From Malachius bipustulatus (lineage: Eukaryota > Arthropoda > Insecta > Coleoptera > Melyridae), in NCBI GenBank assembly GCA_910589415.1, contig OU342631.1, forward strand, positions 15,748,001 to 15,812,000: a stretch of DNA of 64,000 nt, given 5' to 3'. A program made the translations under genes and the position numbers. Below, piece by piece: positions 11,601 through 23,700 of the stretch. The number at the start of each line of letters is the position of its first letter. Position 1 is the first letter of the stretch. The notes beneath the pieces are model-generated. The model did no database searches and was not told where the DNA came from. It saw only the letters and a list, made by a program, of their open reading frames with translations.

Positions 11601-14600
11601 AAACATATTTTTTATGAGGGAATACCTATTCAAGATCTCAGATATGCTCCAGTGGCAAATGCAATGAAGGTTACAAATTTTTCAAAATCAAAATATGACA
11701 AGAAGAGCTTATATTCATTGGAAAATGATAACTTAATGATATTTAAAAAATGGAATGAAGTATTAACGAGTCTTTTAAAAGCCCAATATCAAAAAACAAA
11801 AGGTAATAATAACACTGGATTTTTTTTAGACATCTTCAGGGAAAATTGTTCAGTTTGATCTTTGATTGCTTTTAATTCTATTACTTTCAGCTTTAGTGAA
11901 AGAAATGTATGACTCAAAAAATTCTGAAAATAACATCACAACAAATGATGAAGTTGATAATAAAAGTAAGTATCAGGGTCCTCCAGGGAAAACTGTTTTT
12001 TATGTTCTTTTTTGTTTTAAGTAATTTTGAGTAATTTGAACAAGAAAAAATTTCCTAGAAAATCGGGCCCGGTCATAAAAAAATCCGAGCTGATTTTCAC
12101 CAACAAACAGTATCATGAAACTTTTGAATCAATGTTAAAGTGCACTTGATATTTTCGATATTTCTGTCAAATGTAAATTTAACTGACAATCTGTCAATTT
12201 TTTTCATTGTAAAGTTAATACGGTATTCAAAGTTTTGTAGTTAGATCGGTAGGTAATTTTTTGATCGAAGAAACGACTGTTATTGTCGTGGGGATGGTGG
12301 AGTATAACTCACTCCGAATTTTGGGAAAATTTTTACATAAAACGTTAAGTTATGACCATTATAGACGATATCTTGAAAAAAATTTGCGGAATATACATAA
12401 AATATTGAGAAAAATGAGTTTAAAGTATCATAAAATTTACAAAAAATGACAGTTCAATTTCCATTAAATTCAGTAAACTGACAGATTCGTAGAACTGAGA
12501 ATGATCATGTTGTGCAGCGTTGTCATATCTATTATTTATTACTAACATCTTGTGAAATAAAAATATTTGGTATAATTTGCGAAGGTTATTGTTTTAATTA
12601 AAAAATTTCAAATATTTCTATTCAGAAATACATCAAAAGTTATAAATGGTCCATGCGAGAGGGCAAGGATAATATCACAGAGGCCGTCAAATAGATAATG
12701 GGCCATAAGACTGGTTATTAAAGTTATGTTTGAATATTTTCAGACTGATAATGTACCAATTCATAATTAACTAAATAAAACACATTTTTGATTTTGATTT
12801 ATTTCCTTCTTGAAAAAAATCACATCATAAAACATGAGTTTTTAATTTTAAAATAATATATTATTGACCATAACAACGTGACAACGTCGCAAAACATTAT
12901 ATTCTATTGAAGTGTCCATGAATGACATTGTTGACATTTCGATTATTGCCTCACGGCTTTGTTGTGAATTATTCAACTCATTAAAGGTTATGTCAGTTTA
13001 ATTAATTATCATCGAAAATTAAAAACCATTTTTAGAAGTTATCCTACACATTTAAGAAATGAAACTGTTAAAACAAGTTCAGGGAATGTATTCTAGTTAC
13101 TTATTTAAGGAGTGTTGACAGTGCAGCGTTATATTTTGCCTAGAAAATCGTGAAATAATGGAGCGAGAAAACTGTTGATGAAATGAAAAAATCGAGTTAA
13201 AAATTAGTTTTTTTCAAAATTGTACGAAGGGTCCGCAAATTTTTTTGCTTAAATCGACTTGTTTTAAGGTAAGCTTCCTATATAGAAATTTTCCTAAAAT
13301 TCGGAGTGAAGTATTCTCCACCAGAACCATTGTCGTTTCTACCATTTTCAACGGCTTACGAGACAAAAAAAGTTATAAGAAAGTAAAGTGTTAGATAGAT
13401 GACGGTAAAAAATGCGTAATGAGCTCTGGCCAAGTGTAAGCGTGAAAAAATGTCAAAATTCCTTTTTTATAGAATTTCAGCAATTATATTTTTATTAAAT
13501 AAAAATATTTCATAGAATATCAGGTTACTGCTAATCAAGGCAGCTTAGGCTCCTCAAAAATTTTGGGGATTCTTATTATTTTATGGAATCCTGAATCTTT
13601 TGAGCATCGGGTCAGTTCTAAGGACAAACAGGGCTTTAGGGTTAAAAGTTTTCGTTTGTATTTTTTTAAGACAATGTGAGACTGTGGCAATAAAAGTTTT
13701 AATTTTGTTCTTAACGTATAGGTACCTACTCCTATAACGATATTTGAACATTAATTTTCTTGTTGATAATTTCCCGTTAAAAAAAGTGTTAATTTTTAAA
13801 TTTTCGTTGATCACTTTAACAGAGGGAGATTTTGCCGAAGCATTTTTCTCTGGTAGCTTCTCTTCCAAAAATGTAAAACGCCAATTCCCAGTGTTGCCAA
13901 CCTCTAAAAAGCTTAAACGCCACAGATTACTTTAGAAAGCTCTAGAAAGCGTGCCGCGGGCGAATTTTTTTTCAGGTTAGCGCGTTTTTAGCTCTTTTTC
14001 ACGTTTTTAAGCATAAACTTCCAATTGATTATTGAAGACTTTTATCAATCACGAATTACATGTTTTTTGTTTTTTCTCTACATACAGGGTGCACCATGTA
14101 TCCTTCTCTACATTGCTATCTCCTGAACGCTAAAAGATACAGGCTCGGTTAAATTAGAGAAAAGATGCGCAGTTTTGTGGCCATCTTGAATTCGTCAAAA
14201 CATGCAAGATATATGTGACCGTTCCTGAAATATCCTGAAAAAACTGAAAAATCGAGATTTCTTATTTTCCTCATATCTTTTTTATTATTGTAAATTAATA
14301 AATAATTTTTTGTAGGCTTACATAAGCCGTTAAGAGCTATCCATCTGACATTTCAAAAATTTTCAAGGCCTACTAGATCCAAGAGTTTTCACAGTCAACT
14401 TTCGTTTTTCTTATGGCCGCCATATTATTTTTTTATGTCGTTCGATATGAAAAAAATAATGGAAACCAAAAATTAATAAACTTCAAAAAAAAAATTTTTA
14501 AATTTTTATTCTTAATATTTCAAAGAAAACCCTAATAAAAATCGTCGAAAAACTTCAACATTTGTAAAATACGCCGAAATAGTGCTTGCCTTATGTTTTT

Positions 14601-17600
14601 TTAATTCATCTATGAAATTTGGTCTAAAAATGTGTCTTTTTTGTAAAGAAAAAAGAAGAAGAAAATTTTTTTTTATTAATTTTTTGAAGTTTAACAATTT
14701 TTAGTTTTTATGATTTCTTTTATACCGAACAACATAAAAAAACACTATGGTGGCCATAAGAAAAACGAAAGTTGACTATGAAAATTCTGGAACATAGTCG
14801 GCTTTGAAAATTTTTGAAATGTCAGACGGGTAGCTCTTGCCGACTTATGTAAGCCCACAAAAAATTATTCATTAATCTCCAATAATAAAAGAGATATGGC
14901 AAAAATAAGAAATCTCGTTTTTTCCGTTTTTTCAGGATATTTCAGGAACGGTCACAGATATCTTGTATGTCTCGACGGAATCGAGATGGCCACAAAATTG
15001 CGCTCCTTTGGATTTGTTTAACCGACCGCTGTATCTGTTAGCGTTAGGAGATAGCAATATAGAGAAGGATACATGGTGCACCCTGTATAACTGCGACTTT
15101 TGTACAAAAGATAAAAGGAGTTAAATAAAAAATAGGTTGCAGAATTCTGACGATGTTGAAATTTCTGTTTAGATGCTTCAAATATAATTCTTCACATACC
15201 AAATAATATTGGAAACCTAGGAAAGCTATTACTTGAGGGTGGTTTTAGACTTCACGGAAATTCTTCTAAAAGCAAAAACGTGAAAGTTTGCTTATATGAG
15301 CAGGCGATTATTTTCGGGCAAGTGAGCAGAGGGGTAAGTAATGAATTTGATTTTGATTTTATCAACCTGTCTTTTCGAAAAACAACTCGCTCTCTGTTTC
15401 TTTTGAATATTATTTTAGAGGAAAAATACAAAAGATATAAAATTAAGATTGTTGTAGAAATAACTTATGAAATTTGACTACTTACTTCATATTATTACTT
15501 TTAAAACGAAATTTAAATAATCGGTTCATTGCTTTTGTGCCCTTCTAGATGGTAGACTTCGAAGTGGTGTACCTGGACCACATTTTACTAGCAAACTTGA
15601 AACTGAATAATCGTGAGCAGGAAAAAGAAAAACTATATTTATATGACTGCTCAAAACCTGAAGATACAAACCTGTACTTGCTAGAAGCACCACGAGTGGA
15701 AGTGCAGACTCAGTGGGTTGGAATGATCACTAAACTACTGAAAGATCAAATTAAAATTCTTACCGGTAAATATGAGCACTACTGACTTATATATATGATT
15801 AAGATATGGTAGAGGAGGTCTACCATAACCCTGATTATTGTTTTACAATTAAAGGAATTTTTTATTCAGTAGTAAAATAAGTACAGTCAGACCTCACCGT
15901 TCGCGGGGGTTAGGTTCCAGGAAAATACCCCGAAGCGCAAAACCGCGATGCGCGAGGTTATCAAATGTTTAAGTGAGATTTGTTGAAAAAAACATTTATT
16001 TTATAAAGCAACTTTTGACAATTGAAATAATAAAAAAAAAATTGAATAATTAAAAAAAATAAAAAAAATTTTTTTTTTCCACATTACGTTTCAGCATTTT
16101 AGAAACAGCTACAATCGAAAACAGAACGGGATCTAAGTGTGTGAATACGCCACGACAAAAGTAAAAACCAACTGAATTCCTTTCCTGAAATTTATTAATT
16201 TTCTTCTTCATTCTCCTGTCCGTGATTGAGCTTCAATAATTTATGTTTGTGAACTTGAAATTTATTCGCATGTTTGTATGTATATGTGAGCATTCATAAG
16301 TATGTCCACACTGACAATTTGTTTCTTAATTAACTAAGCGGTAATGATTTTTTTTACAATTCGAGTGTTTACATAAATGCAGTCCACCAGAAATGATTAT
16401 TATTATTTGGTTGCCGGGCAAGAATTTATGACTTCCCTCTTCACTATTCGTTTCATCCGTAGATATGGAAAATGGTCGGGGTTCTAAAACTTTATTGAGA
16501 CAAATAAATGTGTAAATTTTTAACCGCGAATGACGAGGCATCCGCGAACGGTAAAAAAGGGCAGCACAAGATGGTACCGCGTAAAATCAAAACCGAGAAC
16601 GGCAAAACCGCGAACGGCGAGGTCTGACTGTATACCTATTTTTATCAGCCAGTCGAAAAATCGATTTGTTGATCACTATCACAATGTAATAATTAGTATA
16701 TTGATAAAACTAAGATTTGTGTTCAATTGTATAACCTTCTCAATATACAGGGTGTAACTAAATAAGTGTAAAACATTTAAGGGGGTGATTCCTCATCGAA
16801 AAAAAGATGGGATCTTTCATATAAAAAAACTTCATTGGAGTATCCCTTGTCAAGATACAGCCCCTTAAAGGGGGTACATAAAATTTGTTTAACAATTTTT
16901 TTCACAAGCACTAAAAAGTTACAATATATAAATATATAGTAGCTAAAATAAATGTCAGCTGAAAGTCGCCCAATTTAAGAAGAACGTCTTATCCTTTAAA
17001 GTAATTAGTAAGCATTCGGCAACAATTCGTGTATTGTGTTGTGGAGCACCATCTTACTGAAAAACCACGTTTCCTCTTTCATTAAGAGGCAAGTCATCCA
17101 AATATCCAATAATTTATAAATTATTTTTACTAAAAATTATGTCACTGTCAAATGGAATTAATGTCTTTATGAAGCACAAGATAAAAGCCGATGGAAATTG
17201 TATGTTTAGAGCTGTTAGTCTACATCTTCATGGCCATCAAGAGGATCACCTTGTTCTCCGTAAGCTTGCTGTTAATTATCTTTATAAAAACTGGCCAATG
17301 TTTGAAAACTTTTTGCTGACACCAAAAGATGAATACTTAGAATCAATGTCCCGAAATGGAGAATTTTCCACCAGCATTGAATGTCTTGCTCTTACTGAAA
17401 TCCTATCTGTTAACATAGAAATATACCATGTTCAAACACCTAATACAAAGAAAATATTGACTTTTGACACCAAGCCTATAATCCTCAGCAGATCTCCACA
17501 TCACAAGGAAACAATCCACTTACTCCTATCAGGTGAATTTGATAATGGTCACTTTGAATTACTAAGTCCTGCTACTCATCATCAAATAAACTTAAAATCT

Positions 17601-20600
17601 TTCATTAAAAGCACAGAAAATCATCATCAAAGATTTGCTTGTCAAGATTGTGAGCTTGACTTCAAAAGTGAAAAAGGTTTGAAAATACATTGTTCTAGGA
17701 AACATCATGATAAGACAAATTATTCAAATGATATAACAGAAACAGAAATTGACCAATCAAAAAATGCACAACAACTTCTTGATATAGCATATAAAGTCGA
17801 TAACTATGTTTCTGACTTGAGTAAAAAAAAAAACTGGTCAGATTGGAGGTCACGATGGGAAAAAATAGTAGAGCTTCATCGAAAACAATATGACTTACCA
17901 AGTGGAAGAATTGGGGATGAGTTTGTTCAAATGTTAGCTAATGAAATTCAATTCTTAACTGATGGAAAAGAGATATCTGAACGTTTGATCTGCTTTATTG
18001 CTCTAATTCTACAACGAGAAAAAATGGTAAAACGTGGTAAAGATATCCGAATTTTAATTGAACGACGACTCTCTAATTGGAAAGATGAAAAATTCGATGA
18101 TTTAGTTACTGAAGCTATTCGATGTGACAAAAGATTAAACATGAAAAGAACAAAAAATATTGAAGACATGTTGAAACATGATAAGATTACTTTTAATCGA
18201 CTTGTACAGCAAGGAAAAATTAGAGATGCATCAAGATTTTTAAAGAAAAAAGAATCTGGAAAATTACTAAATTGTAATGATGTAATTGATGAAACTGGCC
18301 TCACTGTTTTTGATGCCCTGCAAGAAAAACATCCCCCTTCTATAATTCCTGATAGAAACCTGATGAAATTACCAAATGATATTGATCAGCTTCCACCACT
18401 GCAACGAACGGAAATTACCTGTGAGCACGTTGAAATAATCGCGAGAAAACTTCACGGTAGTGGAGGACCAGGAGGTAGCAATTCTTTGCAGTGGAATGAT
18501 TTCCTACTTAGACATGGAAAGACAAGCGCGACACTAAGATGCTCTGTAGCTTCTTTGGCCATGAGACTTAATGAAAGCAATGTATTATGGACTGATATTC
18601 GCGCCCTTATGGCGAACCGACTAATTGTTATCGATAAATGTCCCGGAATCAGGCCAATTGGAATTGGAGAATGCTTACGTCGTATCATTGCTAAATGCTT
18701 GATACTCGCAACAGGTGAAGATGTAACTGAAACATGTGGAGTTGACCAAATTTGTGGTGGATTAAAGGCTGGAATTGAAGGTGCCATTCACTTCACCGAA
18801 AAACTTTTTAAAGAGAACTGTCATTCTGGATCTGGATGGGGGCTGCTTCTCGTAGACGCTGATAATGCATTTAACAGAATAAATCGCGTCCTTGCTCTTT
18901 GGCAAGCAAGGATACTATGGCCTAGATCCGCAATGTTTATTTTTAACACATATAGAGATGAAGCAGAACTAGTCATTTCGGGAAGCAAAAAACGATTATA
19001 TAGTAAAGAAGGTGTTACACAGGGAGATCCACTTTCGATGCTACTCTATGGCCTTGCAACCTTACCTTTAATCAGAATCTTAAAAGAATGTTCAGAAGCG
19101 ACTCAAGTATGGTATGCTGATGATTCTTCCTGCCAAGGGCATCTAAATGACGTTAAGCTTTGGTGGGAATCCTTACAACTAAATGGTCCATCATATGGAT
19201 ATTTTCCCAAACCTCAGAAGACATTTCTCATCGTTCATCCTGATGATTTTCAAATAGCAAAAGAGCATTTCAAAGACTCAAAAATTCAGATTGTTGACGG
19301 AAAGGAACTACTAGGAGGATATATTGGTACTCAAGACGGAAGAAAAAAATTCATTGAGAATAAGGTTGACCATTGGACTGAGAGTGTTAAAAACCTTGCT
19401 GAAGTTGCTGACATATTTCCACAAGCTGCCCATACGGTTGCGACTAAATCATTACAGGCTGAATGGACATTTTTACAAAGAGTTTTATATGAAAATGAAA
19501 ATTTGTTTCAGCCTTTACGAAATGCAATCCGAACACTTCTTTTCCCATCAATCCTTGGAGGTGAAGTCAATGAGGATGAATGTAAAATATTACACGTGCC
19601 TATAAGACAAGGAGGAATTGGTATGTCTGATCCAGTGTTAAATGCTACAATCACTTACGAAACGTCAGTAGCTGGAACTAAAACACTTCTTGAATCAATG
19701 TCTAACTACAATCCTTTCGATAAGAATACCCATGATGCCACTCTAAGAAGCGCTCTAAAGATAGGACAAGAAACGAAGAAGATAAGCAATGAAATGATTA
19801 TATCTAACGCAGTAAAAAAATTTTCACCTAGTCGTCAACGAACAATCCTGAGAGCAACAGACAAGAAAATGAAAACTGGTGTTTGGTTGTCTTGTCCACC
19901 TATCAAAAGATCAAATTGCGACTTATCCCCTTGTGAGTTCAGAGATGGTCTTGCTATTCGTTATGGTAGAGTCCCAATCAATATGCCAACCACATGTGAT
20001 GGATGCGGTCAAAATTTTTCAATTGACCATGCTTTAAACTGCCGCTTGGGCGGTTTAATAATTAGAAGACATAATGAGATTAGAGATGCTTTAGGTGACT
20101 TAATGGAAATTGCATGGGGAAATTGTATTCGAGAACCTATGATTGAAGATAATGGAAAAAAAAATGATGAACCTGCACTAAAAGCTGATTTGGGATGCCG
20201 AGGAGTCTGGGAGCCGCAAGTTGAGGCGTTGTTTGATATTCGTGTTGTAGACACTGATGCCCCATCTTACAGTTCTCTCTCTCCCGAGTGCATTATAAAT
20301 CGAGCCGAATCCGAAAAAAAGAAAAAATATACATTGGCAAGCCAAAGACGACATGCTTCATTTACCCCACTAGTTACTTCGGTTGATGGTTTTCTTGGAA
20401 ATGAATTTCAGACTTTATTCAGAAGAATTGCAGAACAACTAGTTGAAAAATGGCATATTCCTTATAGCATTATTATGAATTGGCTGAGAGTAAAAATAGG
20501 ATGTGCTACAATTAGAGCGAGCAGTATGTGCATTAGAAGAAGTCGTAAACGATGGCGCTCAATTAGGGATTTTTCTGATGGAGCTGGAATACCAATATTT

Positions 20601-20748
20601 TCGTATTAATTGTTATTATTATTATTGTTATATAGTTGTTATGCTTTTATACTGATATAATATTATGTAAATTAATTGACATCATTATGTATAATCTGTT
20701 AATATGTGAACATTTTTATAGTTAATATTTCAATAAAATTATATCAAA

Positions 20749-20797
<49 letters not shown>

Positions 20798-23700
20798 ACA
20801 ATATTGAAACTAACCTGACATTTTCTACTATCAAAAAGACACTTACGCCCGTATTCACAAACGATAATTTCCTAAATAATTACGTAATCAATTATCCCCA
20901 TCTCATTCTATTGCCAAAAAACTGCATATCTCCGTCTCACTCATTTAAATAATTACGTAATTATTTAGGAAATTATCGTTTGTGAATACGGGCATTAGCC
21001 AGTAATTTATTTGGTTTACCCCATGGTTGTAAGGGGTGGAAAACGCAACCCCTAAAATTTATTTGCAATGCAACTTTTTGTCTTATTATTTGTTTGCCAT
21101 TTAAAAATGTATTTCCGATAGCCTGTTTCATTCTTAACAAAAAATGTCTCTTGAATTTTTTGCACAAAATAAATCAGTTCGCAGCGAAAAATTATTTTAC
21201 GAACAACTACAGAGATACATCGTCATAAATGCGAACTGCGTTTATTGTTATTTTGTAGTTAGGTACTAACTGCATTAAATGATTAAAGGGGAATAAAAAA
21301 ACTAATTTATTTCTAACAAAACATACAACATGTAGAAATCATAGTAAATGTTCAACATGTCTACCTTCAGACATTACGCATGCGTCTAGATGTCGGCGCA
21401 TTGAGCCACGTATTCGCACAAATATTCCTGGAGTCTCTCTTATTACCCTGCATGCATCGATCATGGTCCTCTAAAACGTGAACAGGAGTACAGTACGATA
21501 AACCAAATGCTGTAAATGGCCCCAAGTAGAGAAATCGATAGGATTGAGATCCGGGGATCGAGCGGGCCAATTCTGTGGTCCTCGTCGACCTATCCACTGA
21601 TTTGCATATGTTTCAGTTGATTGCTGACGTGCTACTTGACTAAAATGGGCGGGAGCCCCATCATGCATAAAAAAACATATCCCTTCTGACGTCCAAAGGA
21701 ACTTCCTCCATCAGTACGGGATGTACTTCTCTTAAAAATTGAACGTATGCCTCACCATTTAATCGAGGAGGTAGAAAATGAGGCCCAATTAAATAATCCC
21801 CAATAACTCCGACCCACACGTTAAGAGAAAACTGTTCTTGGTGGTTAGTTTCGACAATATCGTGACGGTTTTCATCAGCCCATATGTGGTAATTATGAAA
21901 ATTAATAAACTTGTCCCCAGAAAAACTACATTCGTCTGTGAATTCGATCGTCTTCAGAAAGTCACGATTTCTTCTAATCATTTTCAGCATCCAATTGCAA
22001 AATTCGATACGGTTCGGAAAGTCTCGCGGTAACAGTGCCTGTACTCGTTGCAGATGGTAAGGGTATAAGAATAAGAGTTGTTCCTTTAAAATTCGAAATC
22101 CGTCATACGATCAGCATTTAGCTGGAAAGCAATTTTTCTAGTACTGGTAGTAGGTTGTTCTTCAATCAAATTAAGTACTGCTTGTTCAAGCTGTGGTGTT
22201 CTTACTTCTCGATGGCGACCACAATCCTGCGTTCTTTTGTCGAATGAACCATATTCTCGTAATCGTTGATGAAGTCGGGCAAATATTCTATGTGAAGGAT
22301 GCTGCCGTTGAGGATACATTTCAGCATATCTTCTAGAAGCTTCTAACCCATTCCCCTGCGACAGACTGTAAACGTAAACAAATAATAACACAAAAAGTTG
22401 CATTGGAAATAAATTGTAGGGGTTGCGTTATCCACCCCTTACAACCATGGGGTAAACCCCAATTACTGGCTAAGTGTCTAGAAAATGTCAGGTTAGTTTC
22501 AATATTGTAACTTTTTTAGTGCTTGTGGAAAAAATTGTTAAATAAATTTCATGTACCCCCTTTAAGGGACTGTATCTTGACAAGGGATGGTCCAATGAAG
22601 TTTCTTTATATGAAAGATCCTATCTTTTTTTCGATGAGGAATCACCCCCTTAAATGTTTTACACTTATTTAGTTACACCCTGTATAATTCTCAAAATCCA
22701 TTATTAACTAAAGATTCCCGATCTTCGTCTATCTCAACTCAAAGCAGCGCCCTTAGAATACAAATAAACCCTATGAAGGGATAAGAATTAAATTGAGATG
22801 GTGACTTGCTTGGAAACTTTAAGAACGTCTGAGCTACTCGATATTTTCATTAAGCGGCATTCACAGTATTCAAAAAATATTTTCACAACTTATTATTAAC
22901 TTATATTATTATTAAGCCTTTATTTATTGAAAGTGATTCAGTTTTACTAAATTCTTCTCCATCTTTTGAACGATTTAATTAAATTTACTCACAAGTCGTA
23001 TCTATAATAATTATTGAGAAATTAAAACTTCATCTTAATGTTTCAGAGTCATTAAAAAAGAAGCAAGCTAAATTAAACACCACAGGAACTGCGACTAACT
23101 CCGAAGATTGTAAGTATCTTGCTTCCTAATTTTTTTAAGTTATCACCAAAGTTCTTTGTTTCAGTTAAAATAGACTGCTTTCCATATTGTAACTTTGATA
23201 AAGGAGACCTAATACTTTATTCTAATAATTTAGAACTCTCTGATAGAAAACCTGTGAGTGTATTCTTGTATTCCAACATTCTCATCCTGAGTGAACCAGA
23301 CTGTACGGTAAGAATACACTTTATTGAATCAGTTTTTGTCAACTTGGGATAATTTTTCCCCAAATCTATCGAACTCAAATATTGGCATGGTAACACGTGA
23401 AATACTAGGTTGAGATTTGTTTCAACAAAATAGGGATCTTCAGAATATTACCAGCAAATTTAGGTATTTTTTATTGGTTCATCTTTAGATTTCCTCTAAA
23501 TTCTTTATTTTCTGTTTGGAAACACTTTATCCTGGTCTGCAAAACGGTGCCGGTCCTCTATAAGGGGCGTTGTTGCTCCTTGCTTTGCAAAATATGATTT
23601 GCCTCCAATATTTCTTCAGTTGCTACTGGAAATAAGAGACACTAATCCATGAGTCAAATTAGGGCATTGGCAGCTTTACCAAGTAGCCTAAAGACCAGTT

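Larger units (their letters stand above)
16928..20789 (+). mobile_element. OTU-containing R2/NeSL-type non-LTR retrotransposon, apparently intact
   Basis: A 3.9-kb retroelement bounded by a perfect 15-bp direct repeat, AAAAAGTTACAATAT, at 16913-16927 and 20790-20804. The undisturbed right arm of the host mariner element shows the same sequence once, so this is a true target-site duplication. It contains a 210-bp leader, one long ORF, a poly(A) signal and a pure A tract (20754-20794 including the duplicated As). The target is not 28S rDNA. The full-length ORF and uninterrupted A tract point to a recent insertion. The first ~185 bp are an antisense mariner transposase fragment. Confidence 0.92.
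16748..22682 (-). mobile_element. Tc1/mariner-type transposon, host of two nested insertions
   Basis: Begins CAGGGTGTAACTAAATAAG and ends with its complement; TA flanks both ends (16746-16747, 22683-22684). If the retrotransposon (16928-20789) and the small MITE (20846-20994) are removed, the left terminal repeat becomes continuous and matches the right one over about 320 bp, and the element is about 1.9 kb. It carries a broken transposase on the minus strand. Located in intron 9 of gene C. Confidence 0.9.

Noticed and set aside
20749..20952. Frame starting with poly-Lys
   Set aside because: It is the poly(A) tract of the retroelement read as codons, running into the MITE.
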